Shown here: positions 5,970-12,535 of the stretch, piece after piece
Position numbering within the stretch: position 1 is the first letter of the stretch
Layout of the letters: every line of letters starts with the position of its first letter
DNA from: Zhenhengia yiwuensis
Lineage (GTDB): Bacteria; Bacillota; Clostridia; Lachnospirales; Cellulosilyticaceae
NCBI RefSeq assembly: GCF_014384995.1
Contig: NZ_JACRSY010000032.1
Coordinates: 1-36,497, forward strand
Length of the DNA: 36,497 nt
Direction of reading: 5' to 3'
The notes under the pieces: model-generated
Database searches by the model: none
What the model saw: the letters and a program-made list of their open reading frames with translations, nothing else
Told to the model about the DNA's origin: nothing
Translations under genes and position numbers: made by a program

Positions 5970-6670
5970 TTTCATTTCAAGTTTTTTCAAGTTCACCTAT
6001 ACAACTTTTTTTATGGGGTTTTATAAGGTAGGCTTTTGAATGTCAAGTTTTATTTGTTTTTCATGTTAGGTTTTGTGAGGTCTTTCTCCTAGATACAGGC
6101 TATTTTTTAACCTCGCCCTAATCTCATCCTTACTAATTATTTTATATAAGGTTTTATAAGGTAGGCCATTCTCACTTTTTAGTATTTTATTGAAAGGTAA
6201 CGTTACCTTTTAACGTTACTTTATTACTAGCATTTACAAGCACATTTTATTGCTCTACGCCATAATTTACCATACTTTATATACATAAAAAACGTTGCAT
6301 TTATCTACATTACAACGTTCCAAATAATATGGAGCGTTCCGTTAAAAATATGGAACGTTCTGTTACTAAATAGCCCCGAAGCAGCAGGCTACACCTTTAC
6401 AAAACCTTGACATTTCTCAACAATCTAACTTTAGTAAATCTTAGGGTTTCTTAGGTTCTAACCTTAGTAAACCTCAGTATGTAAATAGAACACTCCCCCT
6501 CAATATACTCCATCCGTTACCGACATTTATGTTAGCAAATGTTAGCATCTTAATTAAATTTGACAGGTGTCCTTTAAGGTCTTTAGTTATTATGCATTTC
6601 AAGTTTTTCAATCTCCAATGTCAACATTTGTCAACATCACCCCTCTTTTTAAGGGGCTAAAAAGGCTAAA
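5970..6670. repeat. repeat-rich noncoding region with paired 10-bp words
   Basis: No convincing gene lies between the terminator at 5846 and the tiny ORF at 6674. The region holds many adjacent word pairs with a 10-bp period: TTTCAAGTTT/TTTCAAGTTC (5975-5994), ATGTTAGCAA/ATGTTAGCAT (6529-6548), ATGTCAACAT/TTGTCAACAT (6618-6637). It also has a 17-bp direct repeat (GGTTTTATAAGGTAGGC at 6017 and 6150) and a palindrome AAAGGTAACGTTACCTTT (6194-6211). The function is unknown; a replication origin or a set of regulator sites is possible. Confidence 0.6.
6199..6359. promoter_or_regulatory. cluster of AACGTT palindromes
   Basis: AACGTT occurs at 6199, 6212, 6291, 6314 and 6354, and the variant AGCGTT at 6334. 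The last copies form longer inverted pairs (ACGTTCC with GGAACGT). Five copies of a GC-containing hexamer within 160 bp of AT-rich DNA is far above expectation, so a DNA-binding site cluster is likely. Confidence 0.5.
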
Positions 6671-6673
6671 TTA

Positions 6674-6736
6674 TTAACCCTTAACGATTAAATTCTCTAC
6701 TTCTTCATTCTGAATATCTTCATCAATATAATCCAT
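6674..6736 (-). CDS. possible 20-aa acidic peptide
   Basis: The frame reads MDYIDEDIQNEEVENLIVKG. GGAGAG precedes ATG 6736 by 7 bases, and a possible promoter lies around 6780-6820. It is very short and may be a leader peptide or chance. Confidence 0.3.
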   Translation of the reverse strand: MDYIDEDIQNEEVENLIVKG

Positions 6737-6840
6737 TACATATCTCTCCTATTTTTACTTTAAATTTTATTTATTCTATAAAGGATACATATGTTCAATA
6801 TCTACTTGATACAAATGTTCCTATTCTTAATGTCCCCTTC

Positions 6841-6872
6841 TAATAAAATAAAGGAGGCATAACACCCCCTTT
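6841..6872 (-). terminator. terminator after the 62-aa gene
   Basis: On the minus strand AAAGGGGG and CCTCCTTT pair around a short loop and are followed by ATTTTATT. It lies directly after the stop codon at 6881. Confidence 0.65.
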
Positions 6873-6880
6873 AAGTTTAA

Positions 6881-7069
6881 CTACTGGCTATCAATTCTAT
6901 AATCTATTGCATAAGGCTTATTCTCATACTTTTTTAGTTCAGGTGGCAGTGCACCAAATATACGCTTCCTATGTCTTAACATATAACACTTTTCTAGTTC
7001 TGCTTCACGCTCTAACTCCACATATCTTGCTTCTGTAGGAGTTGCCTTATTATGTTGAACCTGGAACAT
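6881..7069 (-). CDS. 62-aa basic protein of unknown function
   Basis: The peptide has a charged helical centre (ARYVELEREAELEKCYMLRH) and a Pro-containing C-terminal part. No family was recognised. It starts 6 bases after the stop of the 240-aa gene and ends at a terminator, so the two form an operon under leader RNA 2. The ribosome site is weak, which fits translation coupled to the upstream gene. Confidence 0.6.
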   Translation of the reverse strand: MFQVQHNKATPTEARYVELEREAELEKCYMLRHRKRIFGALPPELKKYENKPYAIDYRIDSQ

Positions 7070-7075
7070 CCTATT

Positions 7076-7798
7076 TTAACCCCATGCATTTGCATATGGA
7101 TGCGTATCATAAACTTGTCTTAAAAAGCTGACTTCCGTTTCTGTTTGATAAGGACTTATATACAACCCATGCCCCAAAGGCTTTAACTTATTAAGTTTTG
7201 CTTTTATTTTGTCTATATTTGCAATATCTGTAAACGTAATATATCCTTCTCTATTAAAAGACTCCGCACCCTCATAATTCATGCCTGGTACTATCTTTGC
7301 TTCTGCTCGATCCAGTTCCTTTTTCGCACGTAATTTAGCATACATTCTAATTAACGCCATAACCTCTTTATTATTCTTATCCATAGCCAAATCTTCAATT
7401 ATTAATGTCAATTCATCACTTGTTAAACTCATTACAATATCTTTTGCTAACTGTAACCTATGACTAGGTAATTCCATATTTAATAAGTCCACAGCAAGTA
7501 CATCTTCATTGCTAAGTGTAATAAGGGCATCATACTTAGCAGATATAGCTTTAATAATGTTTTTCTGAACATTATATTTTTCTTGATAAAAGGCTCTAGC
7601 ATCTTCAAGCAATTTATCTCTTTGTACTTCAAGTTCTTTTATCCTTAGAGGGTATTTAGTTTGCTTCAGCTCTTCTCTAATAGCTTTTCCTCTTGCTTTA
7701 AACTCTTCGAATTTAGGATTAATATCTTGACAGGTTTCACTTAGTGCCTGTTTTTGTTCTTCCTGTAACTTTTGAATTGCTTCTTTTAATTTACTCAT
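7076..7798 (-). CDS. 240-aa coiled-coil protein of unknown function
   Basis: The start ATG 7798 (MSKLKEAIQKLQEEQKQ) is chosen because AGGAGG lies 9 bases upstream. The frame is open further to 7837, but that part is the terminator of leader RNA 2. Residues 1-90 are strongly charged and probably coiled coil. The middle is helical, and the C-terminal 60 residues (FTDIANIDKIKAKLNKLKPL and on) look globular. No motif could be assigned. Like the sigma factor, it is preceded by the conserved leader RNA, so the two genes are probably controlled by the same signal. Scaffold-like or capsid-redirecting roles, known in satellites, are possible but unsupported. Confidence 0.75.
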   Translation of the reverse strand: MSKLKEAIQKLQEEQKQALSETCQDINPKFEEFKARGKAIREELKQTKYPLRIKELEVQRDKLLEDARAFYQEKYNVQKNIIKAISAKYDALITLSNEDVLAVDLLNMELPSHRLQLAKDIVMSLTSDELTLIIEDLAMDKNNKEVMALIRMYAKLRAKKELDRAEAKIVPGMNYEGAESFNREGYITFTDIANIDKIKAKLNKLKPLGHGLYISPYQTETEVSFLRQVYDTHPYANAWG

Positions 7799-7817
7799 TT
7801 TTATTTTCCTCCTAGTT

Positions 7818-7968
7818 TTTACAAAATAAAAAAACACGAGAATAATTAATAGAACGAACCTTTTCGCTATATCAATTTATTCCCGTGCCTTTTCTGTTGG
7901 CTTCCCTAACTGACCACAAAATGGTGGCGAGCTAGAGGGTACTTCACGTGCCGTATTTATTTATCTCT
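7818..7968 (-). ncRNA. leader RNA 2 (attenuator-like), paralogue of leader RNA 1
   Basis: On the minus strand, GTGAAGTACCCTCT opens an outer stem closed by AGGGAAGC. It encloses a small hairpin (CCAC/GTGG). Then ACAG and GGCACGGGAA lead into a long stem-loop of more than 20 pairs ending in seven T (7828-7834). The 12 bases AGAGGGTACTTC (plus strand) are identical at 7934-7945 and 3429-3440, and GCTTCCCT at 7900-7907 and 3406-3413, while the enclosed loops differ. That pattern suggests conserved RNA structure. The terminator lies about 30 bases before the start codon at 7798. Confidence 0.65.
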
Positions 7969-7998
7969 ATTATACCATTTCACAGAGGGGGTATACAA
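7969..7998 (-). promoter_or_regulatory. promoter of leader RNA 2 and the 240-aa gene
   Basis: TTGTAT (7993-7998), 18 bp, TATAAT (7969-7974) on the minus strand, with an extended TGG before TATAAT. Confidence 0.75.
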
Positions 7999-8022
7999 GC
8001 TAAAACCTATGTTTTTCAAGGG

Positions 8023-8163
8023 CTATTCAGCATTTATATATATGTTTTTATGCCCTTTTTTGACCTGTTCTTTGCCTATTTTGATAATTTTTAACCCACT
8101 TAATGCCTGCAAAGCACGTTGTTTTTCTTCTTCATTTTTATACGATATTTTTATTTTTAGCAT
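8023..8163 (-). CDS. 46-aa small phage-type protein
   Basis: The peptide starts MLKIKISYKNEEEKQRALQA and ends GHKNIYINAE. Small proteins of this build (a beta strand IKISY, a helix, a basic turn, and a final YI strand) are common in Firmicutes prophage early regions; the function is unknown. GGGGGG precedes ATG 8163. It overlaps the end of the 41-aa gene by 26 bases in another frame, so translation is probably coupled. Confidence 0.6.
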   Translation of the reverse strand: MLKIKISYKNEEEKQRALQALSGLKIIKIGKEQVKKGHKNIYINAE

Positions 8164-8263
8164 TAGCTATCCCCCCTATAAATGCCTTAATCATATGTAA
8201 ATGTCTTAGATTATCAATTTTATTTAACATGTAAATAATGTCCTTTATTAATTGTTCTTTCAT
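8138..8263 (-). CDS. 41-aa small helical protein
   Basis: The peptide starts MKEQLIKDIIYMLNKIDNLR. Short helical proteins of this type (K-I-D-x-x-x-L pattern) are often found in prophage early regions. CTAAGG lies about 7 bases before ATG 8263. It lies upstream of the overlapping 46-aa gene, downstream of the ImmA-like gene and a repeat-rich gap, on the same strand. Function unknown. Confidence 0.5.
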   Translation of the reverse strand: MKEQLIKDIIYMLNKIDNLRHLHMIKAFIGGIANAKNKNIV

Positions 8264-8289
8264 ATTCTACCTTAGCCTTTCTTAGCATT

Positions 8290-8450
8290 CTAATGTTAGC
8301 ATTTGTTAATATAAATTCCTTTTTAGGGGCTCCGAAAACTCCGGATACCTTGTACAAATCTTGTACTAACCTTAACATTTCTTAACATACATTCTCTTTT
8401 TAGGGATGCCGAAATCTTCCCTTTTAGGGCAGCCGAAAAGGCCGAAATGT
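8290..8450. repeat. repeat-rich gap with CCGAAA modules and paired 10-bp words
   Basis: Three copies of a module like CTTTTTAGGGxxxCCGAAA lie near 8319, 8394 and 8419 (plus strand); a relative without CCGAAA lies near 6645. Paired words include ATGTTAGCAT/TTGTTAATAT (8293-8312), TGTACAAATC/TTGTACTAAC (8351-8370) and CTTAACATTT/CTTAACATAC (8371-8390). The gap 8264-8549 has no convincing gene. The same word type recurs at 6529-6637. Confidence 0.55.
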
Positions 8451-8472
8451 ATATTTTCTCAACATTTTACAC

Positions 8473-8566
8473 TTGATTTATTTCAGCTCACACGATAGAA
8501 TTAAATCGCCAAATCTAATTTTCATGTGGGCCTTTAACTAAGTGTTGTATTAGTTAAGGGCTTTTT
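8473..8566 (+). ncRNA. candidate short antisense RNA at the 3' end of the ImmA-like gene
   Basis: TTGATT (8473-8478), 17 bp, TAGAAT (8496-8501) forms a rightward promoter. A strong rightward terminator follows at 8530-8561: GCCTTTAACTAA pairs with TTAGTTAAGGGC, then six T. The RNA would be about 55-60 nt (about 8508 to 8566) and would overlap the last 17 bases of the protease gene on the other strand. Supported only by these signals. Confidence 0.4.
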
Positions 8567-8873
8567 TCTTTTCCAATAAATCTAATAACATCATCGCCGC
8601 TCTGTCTGCCTGCTCCTCATACTCACTATGTTTTTCACTGAATATAGTATTGCCTTTATCGCTATGTAAATAAGCATGAGCCATTTCATGAGCTAATGTA
8701 TATCTCATTTCTTCTATACTTAATCCTTTTCTGATTGCTATGGTTTTTCCGACCATAAGACCTCTTGCTCTGCTCTTGAATGGCTTTATTATAATTTCTA
8801 AGTCTTTTCTTTTCCCTAGGTCCACTAGCTCTGCTATTACTGAATCTTTTTCTACTACTTCACATAAACTCAT
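8550..8873 (-). CDS. ImmA/IrrE-family metallopeptidase
   Basis: The 107-aa protein carries the zinc protease motif HEMAH (His62, Glu63, His66 counted from the second ATG) and a following acidic region EEQADRAAMMLL typical of the family. ImmA of ICEBs1 cleaves its partner repressor after DNA damage or peptide signalling. The first ATG is at 8879, but AAGGAG lies only 3 bases from it and 9 bases from the ATG at 8873, which is therefore preferred. It lies far from the XRE repressors (over 4 kb) and in the early operon rather than with them. It could target one of these repressors or another element protein. Confidence 0.8.
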   Translation of the reverse strand: MSLCEVVEKDSVIAELVDLGKRKDLEIIIKPFKSRARGLMVGKTIAIRKGLSIEEMRYTLAHEMAHAYLHSDKGNTIFSEKHSEYEEQADRAAMMLLDLLEKKKALN

Positions 8874-8875
8874 AT

Positions 8876-8944
8876 TCATCTACTCCTTTTTCTCTCTACA
8901 AGGTGTCTTTCAATAAGATAAAATATTTCTGTTATCTTTTCCAT
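8876..8944 (-). CDS. 22-aa (or 33-aa) small peptide upstream of the ImmA-like gene
   Basis: The ATG 8944 frame reads MEKITEIFYLIERHLVERKR and two more residues. A TTG at 8977 with AGAGG upstream would extend it to 33 residues and overlap the previous small gene. The stop TGA overlaps the first ATG of the protease gene, suggesting coupled translation. Amphipathic and basic; function unknown. Confidence 0.4.
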   Translation of the reverse strand: MEKITEIFYLIERHLVERKRSR

Positions 8945-8957
8945 GTCTATACCTGGA

Positions 8958-9074
8958 TTATTTTTTAATCCTTTCAATAGCCTCTTGGATAATCTCATGT
9001 ATTTCTTCTATAGTTTTTCCTTCTACTGCTTTCTCAAATGCTTTTAACAACTCATTTGCTTCATTTGTACTCAT
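8958..9074 (-). CDS. 38-aa small helical protein
   Basis: The peptide starts MSTNEANELLKAFEKAVEGK and continues as one charged helix ending in ERIKK. It stands in the early operon between the 113-aa gene and the ImmA-like gene. No strong ribosome site is seen (GAAAATGAGTAGATAC lies before ATG 9074). Small helical ORFs like this are common in phage early regions. Confidence 0.45.
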   Translation of the reverse strand: MSTNEANELLKAFEKAVEGKTIEEIHEIIQEAIERIKK

Positions 9075-9150
9075 ATGTATCTACTCATTTTCATTAATTA
9101 ATTTATATAAGGTTCATTCCCTCATAGCCTATATACGAACTACACTACCT

Positions 9151-9492
9151 TTAGTTAAGCCCATTAGGAAAATACAATTTAAATGGTTGTGGTGCCTGCT
9201 GAATAATATTGTTATCCAGTAACCATTGTACGGTTGGGTCATGTCGCTTCATCTTCTCTAAATCAACCATTATTTTTAGGTGTGTAGTTGGGTCTACGTA
9301 GCAGTTGTCCCTTATGGACACTTCATGTATAAGCACTGCATATCCTGCAAGAATATCTTGTAAAAATGCCCCATTTTCTTCCCATGTTTTCTTTAGTTGT
9401 TCCATTCTCATGGTTACTTTGTACAAGGTATTAGGCTTACTGCTTTCCTCAACTATCATTTCAAAGTCGTATCCATCATTTATTTGTTTCAT
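9151..9492 (-). CDS. 113-aa protein of unknown function
   Basis: The protein mixes strands and helices (FEMIVEESSKPNTLYKVTMR, then a helical middle, then PFKLYFPNGLN at the end). No Cys clusters, membrane helix or known motif. AAAGGAG lies 10 bases before ATG 9492 and 15 bases after the J-domain gene, in the same operon. An early phage-type gene by position. Confidence 0.6.
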   Translation of the reverse strand: MKQINDGYDFEMIVEESSKPNTLYKVTMRMEQLKKTWEENGAFLQDILAGYAVLIHEVSIRDNCYVDPTTHLKIMVDLEKMKRHDPTVQWLLDNNIIQQAPQPFKLYFPNGLN

Positions 9493-9507
9493 ATGTAACT
9501 TACTCCT

Positions 9508-10302
9508 TTATAAATTCCATTCTTTTTTCAACTTATCATTAATAAATTGCATTAACTCTGTATCACCTGTTGCACTATCTGGGTGAAAGTATTTTGCTAA
9601 TATCTTAAAGCATTTTCTTAACTTAACTTTATCCTCTTCATTGTAGTTACTACCACTATTCTCTTGATAACTACTGTTGTAGTTACCTTTAAAATAATCT
9701 TGGTAACTATATGAATTGTAGTTACTCTTAAATTGTTCATAGTAACTATGATTTTTCTTTAATACTTCCAAGTATTCTGCATTTCTCAATGTACCAAAAA
9801 CATCATAGCAACGATCATATGTATTACTACCATAAGTATTTTCAAATTGTGCTCTAGCTTCTGCGTATTTTCGGGTTATTTCACTATGTTTTTGACTTAC
9901 CTTATATTCTTCCGTCTGCGTGTACTCTGCCCTTATACGCTCATATAGTGGCTCTAGCTTAGTTTCCACAATATCATACAGTTTATCCCACGGTATACCT
10001 GTTTCATCTGATATAGCCTGCAATTTTCCTTCTACATACTCATAGTAACCATAATTAAACATATCGTAATAACCAATAGTTCCTAAGCTCCACTGTTTAG
10101 CCTTAATCTTACCATCTACCCTGTAACTTTCTCTAAGTGTTATTTTATAGGCTGTTTTAATGGGCCTTTCATATCTATCATCTGAAAAACGATAACTATA
10201 AATAACTTCACCATTAAAACTCCAACTATAGACTTCTATTTCCTTATGTGCTCCATATGGATTAGACTTTTTATTTTGTATCTCTTGCACTATGCAATAC
10301 AC
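9508..10302 (-). CDS. 264-aa protein with C-terminal J-domain-like segment
   Basis: The last 45 residues, KVKLRKCFKILAKYFHPDSA and on, contain the HPD motif (about residues 240-242) between two helices, as in DnaJ J-domains that stimulate DnaK. The N-terminal 170 residues are unassigned. A low-complexity Tyr/Asn/Ser-rich linker (repeats of NYN and SSY, about 185-225) separates the two parts. The start is GTG 10302 with AGGGAG 7 bases upstream. Placed directly after the DnaC-like loader, it may recruit the host chaperone for replication or initiation-complex remodelling, as phage lambda does through host DnaJ. That link is inference. Confidence 0.7.
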   Translation of the reverse strand: MYCIVQEIQNKKSNPYGAHKEIEVYSWSFNGEVIYSYRFSDDRYERPIKTAYKITLRESYRVDGKIKAKQWSLGTIGYYDMFNYGYYEYVEGKLQAISDETGIPWDKLYDIVETKLEPLYERIRAEYTQTEEYKVSQKHSEITRKYAEARAQFENTYGSNTYDRCYDVFGTLRNAEYLEVLKKNHSYYEQFKSNYNSYSYQDYFKGNYNSSYQENSGSNYNEEDKVKLRKCFKILAKYFHPDSATGDTELMQFINDKLKKEWNL

Positions 10303-10400
10303 ATCTTCACTCCCTTTGTAGTTACTTGATAAATTTATGTATTAACTACAGTTCTTTTCTTATTCCTCAATCATATGCCCCATACTCTGCATACCCTCAC

Positions 10401-11213
10401 CTACTCTACCCCCTCCAATAATAAGTCTAAATCCTTGTTAGCTTCATTTGAAACCTTTAGCCCTACATTCTCATTAGGTAACTCAATCAAACGCACTGAT
10501 GAGCTTATTTGGTTTATTGTAGACGCATCATATTTCAAGTCTTCCATTTTCTTTTTACTGGTTATTATCGTTACCTTTCTCATATCAGTTCTCTTACTAA
10601 TTACCTCATACATTAAAGTACTAATATAATCCGTCACTTTTTCAGTTCCTAAGTCATCAATAATTAATACTTTGGCATTAGTAAGTACACGTAATTTATC
10701 ATCAACTATAGGATTTTCTTTACTAGACTGCCTCATTGCCCTTTTGTATTCTTCAAAAAACGTGGTAGCTTTAATAAATTTTGGTGATTCGTTGTACTGC
10801 CTTATTAATGCATTTGCAAGTATTGAAGCCAGAAGCGTTTTTCCTGCTCCCGAACTAGGGCTATAAATATACAGCCCTACCCCTTTGTCAACAAACTTTC
10901 CAAAATTCTCAACAAAACGTGTAACCTTTTCTTTAGCATTTCTAGCTAACACCTTATCCATGTAAATTTCTGGCCTAAAATCCTTCATCCTAACATATCT
11001 ATGAGCTTCTGGTATTCCTGTTCTACTGGTGCTTTTATCATAATCAACCTGTAACTGGACATGTTCATAAATCATGTTATTATCATTTTTTATTTCATAT
11101 ATTCTACACTCTTTCCTTATTCGAACATTAAAAGGTGTATCTATTGGTGCATTTTCATAAGGATATAAAGGATTCCCTTCATCATCTAATCTATCAGAAT
11201 GGAAGGTCTTCAT
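10401..11213 (-). CDS. DnaC/DnaI-like helicase loader ATPase
   Basis: The AAA+ part has Walker A SPSSGAGKT (about residues 126-134 of the 270-aa form) and Walker B VLIIDDLG (about 195), followed by a TSK sensor-like segment, as in DnaC, DnaI and IstB-type ATPases. The start at 11213 (MKTFHSDRLDDEG) is preferred because the overlap with the upstream gene is then 20 bases. An ATG at 11273 would give an 80-base overlap. It probably loads the replicative helicase at the element's origin together with the DnaD-like protein. The N-terminal part is not Cys-rich, unlike DnaC zinc types. Confidence 0.8.
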   Translation of the reverse strand: MKTFHSDRLDDEGNPLYPYENAPIDTPFNVRIRKECRIYEIKNDNNMIYEHVQLQVDYDKSTSRTGIPEAHRYVRMKDFRPEIYMDKVLARNAKEKVTRFVENFGKFVDKGVGLYIYSPSSGAGKTLLASILANALIRQYNESPKFIKATTFFEEYKRAMRQSSKENPIVDDKLRVLTNAKVLIIDDLGTEKVTDYISTLMYEVISKRTDMRKVTIITSKKKMEDLKYDASTINQISSSVRLIELPNENVGLKVSNEANKDLDLLLEGVE

Positions 11214-11997
11214 CTTCTGGGTCTGTTCTGTAGTATGCTTCCAACTGCTCTGGTGTAAATCTTGTGTTATCATATTCCACCTCTTCCTTACTTTGACTTA
11301 CTGTTTCTTGACTTACATTTTCATCTAGGTAATCTATATAACCACCATTCCAAAATGTACCCTCATTCTTATACTGTAATGTTGCAAATCCATTAGCTCG
11401 TGTATCTTGTACATACTGGTTATATCTTTCAATGCATCTTATAAGTTGCTCCTTACCATACTTCTCTATCAGCTTTGGCAGTTTCTTATCTGCTACAGAT
11501 TTATTTTTATTACCTGGATATAGCTTTCTAATCTCTGATTTATCTGTTTCTAAATGACTATATATATTTTTATTAACATTATTATCATTATTAACATTAT
11601 TGTTTGTTTTCTTTGTTGTTTCCTGACTGTTTCCTTTATGTTTCTTTACTGTTTCCTCACTGTTTCCTTGTATCTGATAAATATCATATTTTACAATGGT
11701 TATAACTGTTTTCTTTTTATCACTTAAGTATGTAATCATGCCATCACTTTCTAAGTCACTTAAAAACTTCTTGGTTTTCTTCGTACTCCATCCCCATCTA
11801 TCTGACAATTGCCTTAATGATGTAATCTTGCTACCTCTTGATACAGTGGTGAGTGTACCATCAAACATAATCTTATTTTCCTTATGATTAACTAAGAGCA
11901 ACAAATCAATCCATGCTCTTGCTTTATCAAAAGGTTTCTCTTGCCACAACCAATGCTCTTGTAAGGTTCTATAGACACTAATCCATCCTGTATCCAA
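11194..11997 (-). CDS. DnaD-like phage replication initiator/organiser
   Basis: The 267-aa protein begins MDTGWISVYRTLQEHWLWQE, as phage replisome organisers do. It then has a winged-helix segment (TSLRQLSDRWGWSTKKTKKF, about residues 59-78). An Asn/Thr/Lys-rich linker (QETTKKTNNNVNNDNNVNKN) leads to a helical C-terminal domain (YGKEQLIRCIERYNQYVQD), and the acidic end is DPEDEDLPF. Such proteins bind the origin, often within their own gene, and recruit the helicase loader encoded next. The AT-rich linker-coding DNA (11570-11620) is a possible origin site. It overlaps the loader gene. Confidence 0.8.
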   Translation of the reverse strand: MDTGWISVYRTLQEHWLWQEKPFDKARAWIDLLLLVNHKENKIMFDGTLTTVSRGSKITSLRQLSDRWGWSTKKTKKFLSDLESDGMITYLSDKKKTVITIVKYDIYQIQGNSEETVKKHKGNSQETTKKTNNNVNNDNNVNKNIYSHLETDKSEIRKLYPGNKNKSVADKKLPKLIEKYGKEQLIRCIERYNQYVQDTRANGFATLQYKNEGTFWNGGYIDYLDENVSQETVSQSKEEVEYDNTRFTPEQLEAYYRTDPEDEDLPF

Positions 11998-12011
11998 ACC
12001 ATCACCTACTT

Positions 12012-12244
12012 TTAAAACTCTTGGCCAACACTATTGTTTAGCCATTCCTCAAACCTACTTATAGGAATTAGTGTTCTGTTTCCTACTTTTATACAAGGGA
12101 ACCTTTAGACTTGCAAAGCTGTCTAGCCTTATTTTCGCCAATTCCCATAACTTGGGCCAGTTCTTTAACACTTAAAGTTCTTCTTTCAATATTTTTCTTC
12201 TGCTCTGCAACCTTTTCAGTAAGATCTTTTACTTTATCACTCAT
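12012..12244 (-). pseudogene. HTH_17/excisionase-like DNA-binding protein, frameshifted
   Basis: From ATG 12244 the frame reads MSDKVKDLTEKV...TLSVKELAQVMGIGENKARQ and then stops at 12089. One base before CCC near 12096-12106 is missing. Shifting there joins it to FPCIKVGNRTLIPISRFEEW and ends at 12012. The joined 77-aa product matches HTH_17 proteins (helix-turn-helix, then the FPxIKVGxRxxIPxxxFExW wing), which serve as excisionases or early regulators. The ribosome site GGAGAGG is intact. Either the gene is broken, or there is a sequencing error, or (less likely) frameshifting occurs; no classical slippery heptamer is present. Confidence 0.7.
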
Positions 12245-12330
12245 TAAATGTCCTCTCCTTTCAACAACTTCATCATAATTTGAAGTTGTACTTTAATCTG
12301 TCCAGCATTGCCCTTAATTGCAAATGGCAT
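12244..12330 (-). CDS. 28-aa small peptide in front of the HTH_17 gene
   Basis: The peptide starts MPFAIKGNAGQIKVQLQIMM. AAAGGAG lies 8 bases before ATG 12330 and the stop overlaps the next start (TAATG), so translation is coupled. Function unknown. Confidence 0.45.
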   Translation of the reverse strand: MPFAIKGNAGQIKVQLQIMMKLLKGEDI

Positions 12331-12361
12331 TTAATCAACTCCTTTAATAACGTAATTTTGC

Positions 12362-12535
12362 GTAGTTACAACTGTACCTGTGGGTACGCTTGTCCTCGGT
12401 GCGTAGATATAGGTATCTTGATAGGAGCACCTTTTGATTCCCCCGAATTGGGGAGTAAGTTTTTAGATAGGTTCAACATAGTGTACAAAGGTGCCTCAAA
12501 TTCGAGGCAGGGGTGCGTCAGATTTGACGCAGGGT
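12362..12535. repeat. array of four short hairpins in the early leader
   Basis: Four perfect stems lie within 170 bp: GTACC/GGTAC (near 12380), CCCC/GGGG around GAATT (near 12445), GCCTC/GAGGC around AAATTC (near 12503) and TGCGTC/GACGCA around AGATTT (near 12518). The last two are tandem 22-bp units, each followed by AGGG. The stretch has no convincing gene, although one long plus-strand frame crosses it. It could be an origin, a transcript leader with structured RNA, or protein sites. Confidence 0.5.

Noticed and set aside
5970..8450. CRISPR array
   Set aside because: The repeats are short, imperfect and lack regular spacers, and no cas gene is present.
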